A stretch of DNA of 64,000 nucleotides from NCBI GenBank assembly GCA_016788065.1, contig JAEUTI010000005.1, positions 1 to 64,000 of the forward strand, written 5' to 3'. Position 1 is the stretch's first letter; each line of letters starts with the position of its first letter. Positions 7,877-16,593 of this stretch are shown one piece after another. Below the pieces are notes generated by a model. That model worked only from the letters and a program-made list of their open reading frames with translations. It was not told where the DNA came from and did not search any database. A program made the position numbers and the translations under genes. This DNA is from Bacteroidia bacterium. Lineage in GTDB: Bacteria; Bacteroidota; Bacteroidia; AKYH767-A; OLB10.

Positions 7877-9448
7877 TTAATACTTTACAAGTCGGAAACT
7901 TTCCCTTGCATCTATACAATGGAGTAAATATAAACCTGCAGATAAATCTGATCCATCAATTAAATTTAGTCCACTATTCAATTCAAAAGTTCTGACTAAT
8001 GTGCCTGTTGCACTGTACAACTTTGCAGTAACAGATTTTGTAACACTAATCTGAAATGAATCATCAAACGGATTTGAAAGAATACTTATCTCATTCAGGT
8101 TTGTTACTTCATCAATAGTAGTCGGGTTTAATACGGGCTTAATCATTAAAAGTCCAATATCTTCATTAATTGCAGAACTTAATACAATGGTTCCTGTTAA
8201 GAAAATATTGCCAGTATTAGTCACTAGAAAAGAATTGGAAAATTCATCTGTCGCGCCTGTTACAAAATTCTTAGTATAATATCCGGTACCATTAAAAGTT
8301 AAATCCAGTACTCCCGATGAATCGATGCGTGTAATCAAATAATCAAATCCATTGGAACCAATTTCAGCAGCTCCTGAAACCAATATTTTATTATCTTCTA
8401 CCACTTTAAGTTCTGTTGCTTCAGCATTTCCAAAACCTATCGAAACATTTACTTTGCCGTTAGTACCAAACGATGGGTCAGGCAATCCACTACTTAAATA
8501 TCTTGCAACTCCAATGCTGGTATTCGAAGATTGCACAGTAGCAACAATAATAATTCGTTCCTGATCATCCAGATCAAGTCCGTAAACATATGAATTGCTT
8601 CCAAAATTAACAGTTGTATATCCGGTTCCATTAAAACTATTATCAAGAGTTCCGGTTGAATCAATTTTCATAATCATGGAATTACCTGCGGCAGCGCCAC
8701 CAAAGACTATTTTATTATCAGAAAGAACTCTAACACCTGTTCCAAATTCGGCTAAGCCGGTTGGATTGTACAACTTCTTCCCATCGAAATCAAAGGATGT
8801 ATCCAGTTGGCCATTATCTTTAACCTTAACCACAAAAAAATCATTATCCAGTGGAGTGCCTCCGGTTCTGGTTACACCGGTTATGTATATATTCCCCTGG
8901 CTGTCGAAATCAAAATCACTACCCATATCCGGTTGTGTACCACCTCCGGTAAGATCAACGAAAAGTACACCGTTGCCATTGAATGTATTGTCTAATACTC
9001 CATTGGTGTCGAGTCGGCAGATCATGAGATCCTGACTAGTACCTGCTGTAGACCTGCCAGTATTTAAAATTACGATTCGTCCGTTAGCATCAATCTTCAA
9101 CGTAGGAGCCTGTCCACCGATCGACCCTTGATTTCCCATACTGATAAAAGCTTTACCATCTCCGCTAAATGTTGAATCGAACGAATAATCCTGATAAATT
9201 CGGGAGACACATAATTCAAATGAACCCGTACCTTGATTCTTGCTGAGACCAACAAAAACTAATTTTTGATCCTGTTGGATATCACATCCAAACCCCCTGT
9301 CAATGTTGTTGAAAAAATTGGAAATCGCCAAACCGTTTCCGTTAAACACAGAATCAGCAATGTAGGTTTGAGCATTTGAAATCCTAAAAGTCAGGAGCGA
9401 AAGAGATAAAATTAAAAGAATAATTTTTAGATTAACTGGATTTTTCAT
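7877..9448 (-). CDS. Delta-60 repeat protein with T9SS sorting domain
   Basis: A 523-residue secreted protein. The signal peptide (about 1-27, ending SNAQ) is followed by delta-60 repeats, each of about 55-60 residues with the pattern LDxTFNGxG (LDNTFNGNGV, LDTSFDFDGK, LDNSFNGTGY, LDLTFNGTGY). These repeats are expected to form a propeller-like solenoid. The C-terminal T9SS type A domain (about 450-523) has the NPFDDSFQISV turn and LYSATGTLVRTFELNSG, and ends in ESFRLVKY. It has its own -7 box (TACTTTTG, 9471-9478). Its extracellular role is not known; such repeat proteins are thought to be surface structural or binding proteins. Confidence 0.88.
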   Translation of the reverse strand: MKNPVNLKIILLILSLSLLTFRISNAQTYIADSVFNGNGLAISNFFNNIDRGFGCDIQQDQKLVFVGLSKNQGTGSFELCVSRIYQDYSFDSTFSGDGKAFISMGNQGSIGGQAPTLKIDANGRIVILNTGRSTAGTSQDLMICRLDTNGVLDNTFNGNGVLFVDLTGGGTQPDMGSDFDFDSQGNIYITGVTRTGGTPLDNDFFVVKVKDNGQLDTSFDFDGKKLYNPTGLAEFGTGVRVLSDNKIVFGGAAAGNSMIMKIDSTGTLDNSFNGTGYTTVNFGSNSYVYGLDLDDQERIIIVATVQSSNTSIGVARYLSSGLPDPSFGTNGKVNVSIGFGNAEATELKVVEDNKILVSGAAEIGSNGFDYLITRIDSSGVLDLTFNGTGYYTKNFVTGATDEFSNSFLVTNTGNIFLTGTIVLSSAINEDIGLLMIKPVLNPTTIDEVTNLNEISILSNPFDDSFQISVTKSVTAKLYSATGTLVRTFELNSGLNLIDGSDLSAGLYLLHCIDARESFRLVKY

Positions 9449-9470
9449 TGGGCTTTTCTATTTAGTTTCA

Positions 9471-9478
9471 AAAGTAAA
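9471..9478 (-). promoter_or_regulatory. -7 box for the delta-60 gene
   Basis: TACTTTTG on the minus strand fits TAnnTTTG, 23 nt upstream of the start codon. No clear -33 element is visible. Confidence 0.5.
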
Positions 9479-9587
9479 AGATTAACCACACAAAATTAAT
9501 ACTGGCCCAGGTAAAACAAGTAGAATTATATCTACTAAATATACTTATAAGGCAACCGTAAAAATTAAACTTAAAATTTAACTAAGT

Positions 9588-10976
9588 TTAAACCTGTATC
9601 GTCTTCCACTTTCCCTTCTTGAAGAAATACCAGGCAATAAGAGCAATAGCCGTTTCAGCGACAGGAATAGCAATAAAAGTTCCGGTTGCCTTCATATCGA
9701 AAACTATTGCTAGGGTGTATGCCAAAGGAATTTGGAATAACCAAAAGCCCACAAAATTTATCATGGTTGGTGTTTTAGTATCTCCTGCACCATTCAGAGC
9801 CTGAGTCATCACCATGCCAATACCATAAAAAATAAATCCGGCACCAATAATGTTTAATGCTTCAACACCATAAGCATGAACTCCCGGTTCCGTAGTGAAA
9901 ACAGAAATTATTGGGCCTGCGGCAAAAAGGAATAACAGCATAACAAAAAACATAAAAATTACATTGTATTTCATGGTGATCATCACACTTTGTTCAGCGC
10001 GTTTTATTTCTTTGGCTCCGAGATTTTGACCAACCAATGTAGCAGCCGCATTACTCAATCCCCAAGCAGGAAGAATAAAGAAAACAAGATTCCGCATAGC
10101 AAGTTGATAGCCGGCTGAAGCAGTAGTACCACCGGTTTCAGCTACAATCTTCGACAAAACAATCCAACTACCACTGGCAATTAAAAACTGAAAAGTAGCA
10201 GGCCAGGCAATCGTTATAAGAGACTTAATGACAACCCAATCAATTTTGAAATGACTCTTCAGCAATGTGAGCGAACCTTTACTTCCCGAAAGCTGGTACA
10301 ATTGATACATAACTCCGGTGCTGCGAGCAATTACTGTTGCAATTGCGGCGCCTTCCAAACCATAAAAATGAATTAAAATAGGATCGAGAATTATATTGAC
10401 GATACTTGCCAGCCACAAACTCTTCATAGCGATGGCAGCATTTCCTGCTCCTCTGAAAATTCCATTGATAAGAAAAATGAGAATAATAGAAACAGAACCA
10501 CCAAACATGATTCGGGTAAATCCGGCACCTTCTTTTATTACCTCATCACTTGCGCCCATCAATGATAGAATTTCTTCAGCGAAAACAACACCTGCAATAC
10601 TTATGGCAATTGTTGCAACCAGAGAAACAATGATTGCCTGAGCACCTGCATGCGATGCTGCTTCCGGATTTTTCTCGCCGATTCTGCGTGCTACAATAGC
10701 AGTTGCACCGGTACTTAAACCAATAGCAAGAGAATAAACTAATGTAATCACCGATTCTGTTAAGCCAACAGTAGCAATAGCATTTTCACCAAGCTTACTA
10801 ACAAAAAACATATCGACCACAGCAAATACACTCTCCATACTCAATTCGAGTATCATTGGGATTGCGAGTAAAACAACCGCCTTTGGAATACTTCCTTTGG
10901 TATAATCTACCTCCTTGCCATCAAGGGATTGACGCAAAACTGACCAAAATCTGGTAAGTGAAGATTTAAGAGACAT
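9588..10976 (-). CDS. MATE-family multidrug/Na+ antiporter
   Basis: A 462-residue polytopic membrane protein of standard MATE length, with about 12 hydrophobic segments in two MatE domains (about 30-190 and 255-420). Hallmarks are IPMILELSMESVFAVVDMFFVSKLGENAIATVGL in the first half and AWGLSNAAATLVGQNLGAKEIKRAEQS in the second, the usual P-x-x-x-x-x-x-x-x-x-D-x-x-(F)V and G-Q-N-x-G-A motifs. MATE proteins export cationic or lipophilic compounds in exchange for Na+ or H+. The substrate cannot be told. It is a single gene with a TAGTTTTG -7 box at 10997-11004. Confidence 0.95.
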   Translation of the reverse strand: MSLKSSLTRFWSVLRQSLDGKEVDYTKGSIPKAVVLLAIPMILELSMESVFAVVDMFFVSKLGENAIATVGLTESVITLVYSLAIGLSTGATAIVARRIGEKNPEAASHAGAQAIIVSLVATIAISIAGVVFAEEILSLMGASDEVIKEGAGFTRIMFGGSVSIILIFLINGIFRGAGNAAIAMKSLWLASIVNIILDPILIHFYGLEGAAIATVIARSTGVMYQLYQLSGSKGSLTLLKSHFKIDWVVIKSLITIAWPATFQFLIASGSWIVLSKIVAETGGTTASAGYQLAMRNLVFFILPAWGLSNAAATLVGQNLGAKEIKRAEQSVMITMKYNVIFMFFVMLLFLFAAGPIISVFTTEPGVHAYGVEALNIIGAGFIFYGIGMVMTQALNGAGDTKTPTMINFVGFWLFQIPLAYTLAIVFDMKATGTFIAIPVAETAIALIAWYFFKKGKWKTIQV

Positions 10977-10996
10977 GAACTTTCCGGTAAGAGGGG

Positions 10997-11004
10997 CAAA
11001 ACTA
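10997..11004 (-). promoter_or_regulatory. -7 box for the MATE gene
   Basis: TAGTTTTG on the minus strand fits TAnnTTTG, 21 nt before the start codon. Confidence 0.5.
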
Positions 11005-11050
11005 AGAAAAGTAGCTGAAAAAATGTCTTAAAATATAAATTTACGATTAA

Positions 11051-12397
11051 TTAACTTCTGCGATCCTTTTTATATCGTTTCCCATACTTTATTTTCTTCA
11101 AATCTTCCCGGGTAACTTTAATATTTACTTTCTTATTCTTATCTTTCTTTTCATGATGTGATTTCCCCTTGGCAACATGCTTTGGTCTTTTCACTTCAAT
11201 GATCTTCATATTAATAACCGGTATTTCTGATTGAATAAGCACATCAGAAATTTCAATTTCAGCAGGCATTTTTTTCATGGATATTTTACGACCCATCAAT
11301 TGTTCCACATTTACCTGATTGCTTTTATCGAATTCTGAAATAAAAGTAATAGCAATGCCTTTTTTACCGGCACGACCCGTTCTTCCGATACGATGCATAT
11401 AATTTTCAGCAACAGGAGGAACATCTATATTAATCACATGAGAAACTTCAGCAACATCCATACCTCGTGCCATGATATCGGTTGCAATAAGAATGCGACA
11501 TTTGCCGGATGAAAAATCCTCTACCGTTCTAAACCTGGTATTCTGATTTTTATTTCCATGAATGATCGAAAGATTATCCGGGAATAAAGGTTCCAGTCTT
11601 TCGAATATTTCATCTGCAATAGCCTTTCCGGAAGCAAACACAAGTACTTTCGACATCTTCTCATCTGTAGTCAACAGATGTTGCAGAAAATTCATCTTAG
11701 TATTAAAATTAGGAACCTTATATCCAATTTGAGTAATATTTGAAAGTGGGGTTCCTGTTGGTGCAGCTTCAATTTTTAATGGAGATCTGAAATTTCGGAA
11801 AATAAATGCTTCAACTTCATCAACCAAAGTAGCTGTAAACATCAGACTTTGTCTTTTAACCGGAAGCAGATCAATAATATTTTGAAGTTGCGTTCGAAAA
11901 CCAAGATTCAACATCTCATCAACTTCATCAATTACAATTTTTTTAATGGCACTACTTTTTATGGTTCCATTTAATATTAAATCATTCAAACGACCGGGAG
12001 TAGCTACTACTAAATCGACGCCCTCATTAATCGCTGCCATTTGCGACTTAATATTTGCGCCACCATATGCACCTGTAACTTTAAAATTCATGTAAGTAAT
12101 CAATTTCTCAACTTCACTTACAACCTGGGCTACCAATTCCCTTGTAGGAACAATTACCAACATTTCAGGATATCTCTTGCCTGTAAATTGCCACTGACGA
12201 ATCAGTGGTAACAGATAGGCGAACGTTTTACCGGTTCCTGTTTGAGCAATTCCAAGCACATCACTTCCGGCCATAATTGGCGAAAAAGCCTTCTGTTGAA
12301 TCGTAGTTGGATGGACCAGTTCGAGCTCATCAAGAGCCTTAAGAAGGGGCTTTGTTAAATTTAAATCACTGAATGTCATACTGTTGGCACTATTCAT
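11051..12397 (-). CDS. DEAD-box ATP-dependent RNA helicase
   Basis: A 448-residue superfamily 2 helicase. It shows a Q motif (F9 and TTIQQKAF), Walker A AQTGTGKT (51-58), PTRELVAQV (Ia), TPGRL (Ib), motif II DEVD (VIDEVDEML), motif III as TAT, and HRIGRTGRAGK (VI). The second RecA domain holds DIMARGMDV. A lysine/arginine-rich tail of about 60 residues (VAKGKSHHEKKDKNKKVN and after) probably binds RNA. It resembles RhlE/CshA-type helicases that act in RNA remodelling or ribosome assembly. Motif II is DEVD rather than the commoner DEAD. A second, distinct DEAD-box gene is at 30240-31547. Confidence 0.95.
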   Translation of the reverse strand: MNSANSMTFSDLNLTKPLLKALDELELVHPTTIQQKAFSPIMAGSDVLGIAQTGTGKTFAYLLPLIRQWQFTGKRYPEMLVIVPTRELVAQVVSEVEKLITYMNFKVTGAYGGANIKSQMAAINEGVDLVVATPGRLNDLILNGTIKSSAIKKIVIDEVDEMLNLGFRTQLQNIIDLLPVKRQSLMFTATLVDEVEAFIFRNFRSPLKIEAAPTGTPLSNITQIGYKVPNFNTKMNFLQHLLTTDEKMSKVLVFASGKAIADEIFERLEPLFPDNLSIIHGNKNQNTRFRTVEDFSSGKCRILIATDIMARGMDVAEVSHVINIDVPPVAENYMHRIGRTGRAGKKGIAITFISEFDKSNQVNVEQLMGRKISMKKMPAEIEISDVLIQSEIPVINMKIIEVKRPKHVAKGKSHHEKKDKNKKVNIKVTREDLKKIKYGKRYKKDRRS

Positions 12398-12403
12398 AGC
12401 TTA

Positions 12404-12411
12404 CAAAAGTA
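12404..12411 (-). promoter_or_regulatory. -7 box for the DEAD-box gene
   Basis: TACTTTTG on the minus strand lies only 7 nt from the start codon, so the leader would be extremely short or absent. Translation could alternatively begin at the second Met (residue 7). Confidence 0.4.
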
Positions 12412-12453
12412 CGCTTTTAAAGACTCATTTTCCCGGAATAATGAAAGAAGCCT

Positions 12454-13038
12454 TTAAGAGACGCGAGGTTGGGGCTTCCTGAAAAAAGAAAGCCAAAGCA
12501 TGGTAGCATTAAATGCAAAGAGATATAAAGTCCATGCTACATGCAACCAATCGTGATTGAAGGAAATTAACAGTGTGAGTGACCAGGATGTAAATCCAAA
12601 AATCCAGGAATTCGTTTTTTCAGATTCCGGATCGTTCCATGCTTTCTTGAAAGTTGGAATTGCGAGAATGAAATCTGCAGTGATGGCAAACAGAGTTGTT
12701 GCAACTACATTTTCTGTTGCAAGATAAAAAACCATACATACCGTCCCTGCAATTAAAAATTTCCAGTCGCTTTTTACCAATGAATAATTTTTAAGAATCA
12801 ATCCTATCAAAGCAATAGATGCGCATCCAATGACTGAAATCAGCAGTCCCGTTAAACTATTTTGCCAACCTTTCTCTAAATACAGAGAAACAAAGCCCGC
12901 ACCCATAAGCAATGCCCAACCCGACCAAGAAAGAACGCTTGGTGTTACATTTCTTCTGAACACAGCAATAATGTAAGTTAATTGAGCAATTCCAATTAAA
13001 ATTCCGGCTATTAAAGTAACGATCTGATTAATGGTCAA
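12454..13038 (-). CDS. Multi-pass membrane protein, PQ-loop-like
   Basis: A 194-residue hydrophobic protein with about six predicted helices and no signal peptide. Two similar halves can be seen: helix-AVFRRNVTPSVLSWSGWALL early, and helix-PTFKKAWNDPESEKTNSWIFGFTSW later. In each half a helix is followed by a short basic loop and an S-W or N-S-W helix start. That duplicated layout resembles PQ-loop/SWEET-like transporters, but the canonical Pro-Gln pair is absent, so transport is only a suggestion. A TAACTTTG -7 box lies at 13072-13079. It is probably a monocistronic gene. Confidence 0.7.
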   Translation of the reverse strand: MTINQIVTLIAGILIGIAQLTYIIAVFRRNVTPSVLSWSGWALLMGAGFVSLYLEKGWQNSLTGLLISVIGCASIALIGLILKNYSLVKSDWKFLIAGTVCMVFYLATENVVATTLFAITADFILAIPTFKKAWNDPESEKTNSWIFGFTSWSLTLLISFNHDWLHVAWTLYLFAFNATMLWLSFFRKPQPRVS

Positions 13039-13071
13039 TTTAAAACAGATTGATTAATGAAATAAATTGTT

Positions 13072-13079
13072 CAAAGTTA
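13072..13079 (-). promoter_or_regulatory. -7 box for the membrane-protein gene
   Basis: TAACTTTG on the minus strand fits TAnnTTTG, 34 nt upstream of the start. Confidence 0.5.
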
Positions 13080-13125
13080 CACAAAGCATATCAGTCGGCC
13101 AATAAAATATATATAATACTAAAAG

Positions 13126-13151
13126 GGGTCTTCCAAAAAACTGGAAGACCC
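13126..13151. terminator. 10-bp hairpin between genes, possible terminator
   Basis: GGGTCTTCCA and TGGAAGACCC pair perfectly around a 6-nt loop. On the minus strand a C and then TTTTAGTATT follow it, so it could be a second terminator behind the 13290-15986 gene. It lacks a strong uninterrupted T-run. Confidence 0.45.
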
Positions 13152-13240
13152 ACGGAAAAGTGCACCAAAATCAGAAAACAAATTCAGGTAAAAAATGAAA
13201 TCACACACTTTCATAAACCTGAAATTATTTCAACTGCAAA

Positions 13241-13270
13241 AGGGAATCAGAAAAACACTTCTGATTCCCT
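13241..13270 (-). terminator. Rho-independent terminator of the 898-residue T9SS gene
   Basis: AGGGAATCAGAA and TTCTGATTCCCT form a 12-bp perfect stem with a 6-nt loop. It lies 20 nt past the stop codon of the gene on the minus strand and is followed there by TTTT. Confidence 0.75.
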
Positions 13271-13289
13271 TTAATTTTAATTTTAATAA

Positions 13290-15986
13290 TTAATGTACAG
13301 ATATTCTAGAAGAGTAACGACCATTTGTTGAAATCACATCCAGGAAATAAATTCCAGCGGCTTCCTGTTCCAGATTTAATTCAATCGTGTTTCCGGATTT
13401 CCATTGTACTTTAACTTCTCTTCCGGTTGCATCAATCACTCTCACATGCTCAATCAAATCTTCTGGATTTGACAGTTTAACGCTAAAGATTCCATTATTC
13501 GGATTAGGATAAACCTGCATCGCATTTTCTACAGAAGAAAATTCTATAGCTGATGGGATATCCATGATTCTGTTTCCATCTACCGAATAATCAATACAAT
13601 TAGTGATGACTGTTCCTGTTTGGATTTCTTTTTTATGAGCAGTAACAGTCCATACATCATTTTTAGGATCCAATGTAACTGCTATGGTGCTTTTGCCGCT
13701 GCTGCTTGTCATTACAGGAGCTTTGAAGCAGCAACTAGTTGCCAGTGGGTTTAAGTCATTAACTTTAGAAATAAAGATATCTTCATCAGTGCTGCTAATA
13801 CCATATTTACCTGTTATAGCAACATGATTCGCACCCAAAGGGCTAACGTTATAAAATGCATTCGAATTCGCATTAGTTAAAGCGATTTGCCACATGTTAG
13901 TAAGGTGATCGAGTTGACCGGGGTTAATTCTGACTTTAATGGCAAGACCTTTGGTTGGAGTAGTAGTAGGAGTTGTGGTTTGATAGTCACCCACAATTAC
14001 CATATTTCCATCTGTAGTAACTTGACCCTTGTATGCTTGCTCAATGGATGTAGAGTTAACAGCAAACGTTCTGCTTGGGCCGGTAGGAGCCAATGTGGTT
14101 TTGTTGACTTCCAGAAGATAGATGTCCTGATTAGTTGTTGTACCCCAGGTTGATGTTCTGCCAATCAGGTATACATTGTTGCCAATTTCCTCCAGGCCAA
14201 AGGCATAGTCATTGCCATTGCCATTACTACGGAAGGGAGTGGCTCCGGGGGCAGGTGTAAGATTATCCTGAATCTTGAAACAGAAAATATCTTCATTTCC
14301 GGCAGCGATGTAACGTGCTGTAACTATGTATTCAAATACACCGGACACCTTTTTAATTCCGGTACCCATTTCATTTGCTCCTGCTCCAAAAACTTTGTAG
14401 GTATTTAATGTTACCAATGAACCCAATGAAGCAGCCGTTGTGTTTATTTTTAGTGCAAACACATCATCATTCGTTACAGAAACATGATTTGTTTGCCCTA
14501 CAATAATTAGAGTTACAGCACCTGTTGGCGACGATGCGAGGACACCTTCAATACCAGCTTCATTTCTTGTTCCTCCATATCTGTTTGCCCAATCAAGAGT
14601 ATATGTTGTTGAATTAATTCTTGCAACAAATACATCCTTATCTCCTGTTGTGTTATTGCGTGATTCTCCGATCACAAAATATGCATCCGAACCAATTACT
14701 ATTGAATAGGCCACATCAGTAAATAAAGTTGCTGTTGAATTATCACCAATACGCTTTCTACTTCCTGGAACAATATTATAATTCGCATCGAATTTTGCAA
14801 AATACAGATCTCTGTCGGTGGAAGATTCATTCATACTACCAACCACTACAAATCCGCCATCTGCAGTTTGCTCAATGGCGGCTCCTGTATCCAAAAATCC
14901 AACACGCTGAATATATTTACAGAACTGGTTAACGAGACAGTTAGGATTAACGGTTATTAATTGGGAAGCGGTACCGATACAACCTGAGGGATTTGTTACC
15001 GTAACACTGTAGGTAGTATTAGTGGTTGGATAAACAGTTGTACTTGAAGAAATGGATCCATCAGACCAAAGATATTGGCACCCAATGCATCCACCCATTA
15101 AACCTAAATTAACAGGATCGCCCGGACATGGGTTGGGTGGTCCGAATAAAATTGAAACAGCTGGAGCTGCAGGTACATCAACCAGAGAGTTATCATTTAA
15201 TGTCAAATTGCATGCGGCAATATTCATACTAATACTATAGTTACGATCAACATTCGTAGAAACTGTAGGATTTGGAATATTTGCATTACTCAAACCTGCT
15301 GAAGGAGTCCATGTATAAGAAGCGATATCGGAAGGAAGCCAACAATTGGGTTGGATAACTGTTGGAGCATTGCAGTTCATGGTATAATTAGGAACATTCA
15401 AACCAACCGGAAAAATTCGAATATTGTCGAGGTAAATCCAGCCACTAATTGGGTTAATGTTTTGCGTGTAAATTAGCAAATCGGTAAAATTTGCATTAGC
15501 GGTAAAACAAAAGGTTGCTTCGACCCAATTTGTACTGGAAATATTTGTTATTGTCACTATATTTTGTCCTGCAGGTATTAATATGCCACCTGAAGGCAAA
15601 CCGGATCCTGCTATATTAAAAAGATGGAAATTCAAAAAATCTACATTATTTGCCGTTTCCAATCCTCTCTGATACCAGAATTTAAGAACATACTGGTTTC
15701 CTGATGTAATTGCAACAGGTGTCATTATGGCTTCGCTTAAATTATTCATACACCAAAATTTAGCATAAGTTGTTGGATCGGGTGTGGCGATTGCATTAGA
15801 AGCTTCTGGTGTCCCCCACGCTTCCGACCAACCTGCAACCAGACCTTGACCAAACTCATCGTTTCCTGCTAAATTAGTACAATCAAGACTACCATTGGTA
15901 ATCAAGTTCGAACATTGTTGACTAAATCCCTTATTGACTGTCGCAAGAAGGAACATCATTATTCCTAAGGCATATTTCCATTTCAT
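13290..15986 (-). CDS. Large secreted protein with T9SS sorting domain
   Basis: 898 residues. The signal peptide (about 1-22, ending GFSQ) is followed by a jelly-roll-like N-terminal region that opens CSNLITNGSLDC and reads WIYLDNIRIFPVG near residue 190. Next come an immunoglobulin-like segment with SGCIGTASQLITVNPNC, and a long region (about 355-760) of repeats such as GFVVVGSMNESSTDRDLYFAKFD and DVFVARIN, typical of propeller-like proteins. The T9SS domain (VYPNPNNGIFSVKL to YSSRISVH) closes the protein. Cysteines are frequent for a bacterial protein, as expected for an exported one. A perfect 20-bp palindrome lies in its upstream region. The function beyond surface or secreted location is unknown. 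Confidence 0.85.
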   Translation of the reverse strand: MKWKYALGIMMFLLATVNKGFSQQCSNLITNGSLDCTNLAGNDEFGQGLVAGWSEAWGTPEASNAIATPDPTTYAKFWCMNNLSEAIMTPVAITSGNQYVLKFWYQRGLETANNVDFLNFHLFNIAGSGLPSGGILIPAGQNIVTITNISSTNWVEATFCFTANANFTDLLIYTQNINPISGWIYLDNIRIFPVGLNVPNYTMNCNAPTVIQPNCWLPSDIASYTWTPSAGLSNANIPNPTVSTNVDRNYSISMNIAACNLTLNDNSLVDVPAAPAVSILFGPPNPCPGDPVNLGLMGGCIGCQYLWSDGSISSSTTVYPTTNTTYSVTVTNPSGCIGTASQLITVNPNCLVNQFCKYIQRVGFLDTGAAIEQTADGGFVVVGSMNESSTDRDLYFAKFDANYNIVPGSRKRIGDNSTATLFTDVAYSIVIGSDAYFVIGESRNNTTGDKDVFVARINSTTYTLDWANRYGGTRNEAGIEGVLASSPTGAVTLIIVGQTNHVSVTNDDVFALKINTTAASLGSLVTLNTYKVFGAGANEMGTGIKKVSGVFEYIVTARYIAAGNEDIFCFKIQDNLTPAPGATPFRSNGNGNDYAFGLEEIGNNVYLIGRTSTWGTTTNQDIYLLEVNKTTLAPTGPSRTFAVNSTSIEQAYKGQVTTDGNMVIVGDYQTTTPTTTPTKGLAIKVRINPGQLDHLTNMWQIALTNANSNAFYNVSPLGANHVAITGKYGISSTDEDIFISKVNDLNPLATSCCFKAPVMTSSSGKSTIAVTLDPKNDVWTVTAHKKEIQTGTVITNCIDYSVDGNRIMDIPSAIEFSSVENAMQVYPNPNNGIFSVKLSNPEDLIEHVRVIDATGREVKVQWKSGNTIELNLEQEAAGIYFLDVISTNGRYSSRISVH

Positions 15987-15990
15987 GATT

Positions 15991-15998
15991 CAAAGATT
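15991..15998 (-). promoter_or_regulatory. Weak -7 box for the 898-residue T9SS gene
   Basis: AATCTTTG on the minus strand differs from TAnnTTTG only at the first base. It is 5 nt from the start codon, so a further upstream promoter is as likely. Confidence 0.3.
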
Positions 15999-16046
15999 TT
16001 AATTTTTACCTACTCTGTCCGCTTTTCGGCTTCCGCGTGCTTTTAG

Positions 16047-16066
16047 CAATTCAAATGTTTGAATTG
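16047..16066. promoter_or_regulatory. Perfect 20-bp palindrome upstream of the T9SS gene
   Basis: CAATTCAAA and TTTGAATTG form 9-bp perfect arms around TG. The site is 61 nt upstream of the minus-strand start at 15986. Its symmetry and position suggest an operator for a dimeric regulator. It has no T-run and is weak in GC, so it is not a terminator. Confidence 0.5.
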
Positions 16067-16593
16067 TTACTTGGAATGGCTACTTAGAATTCACCATCGG
16101 TACGTTTCAGTTTATAAGTGTGCTGAAAATGGGGAAAAGTGTGTAGCCTGATTTTAAATAGCTGTCCAACTTAATGCTTTATATCACAAACATTTTTATC
16201 CAAGAATAAATTCGGAACAATTGAACAGAAATTGTGGAATTAAATAGTTTTCAACAACCTTACATTTTTAACTACAGGAAAACCCTGAGACAAAATGTCA
16301 TAAAATTCAGAAAAAAGATGTCATTAAAAAATGTAACCAACTTACTGACAAGAAATTGATGCAATTACTAAACCATTGTTAATAACCCAAGATCTTCATT
16401 TTTCGGATTAACCAATGAAACAAAATTCCCCACTTCATTTTTTTCTGATATACATTTGAATTACAATTTACCCTATTCACAATTTAAAGTCTCCCCCCTG
16501 GCTTTACTTTTCGTGAAGGATAAGCCGGTTATTCAATTTATTGTAGTTGCACTTTTTTTAAAAAATGAATGCTCATCTTAAAACTGAAATAAA
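16067..16593. other. Divergent intergenic region
   Basis: This AT-rich stretch lies between the divergent genes at 15986 and 16594. No convincing small gene is seen on either strand. CTGAAAATGGGGAAAAG at 16123-16139 loosely resembles the CTGAA(C/T)GGG motif found upstream of 44006 and 45156. TAGTTGC about 45 nt before 16594 is a poor -7 candidate for the plus-strand gene. Confidence 0.5.

Noticed and set aside
8595-9035. 146-codon plus-strand frame opposite the delta-60 gene
   Set aside because: It runs antisense to a clear repeat protein. Its Pro/Ser-rich composition is what the complement of Gly/Asp/Asn-rich repeats gives.
13050-13274. 74-codon plus-strand frame
   Set aside because: It spans two terminator hairpins and a promoter region; not protein-like.
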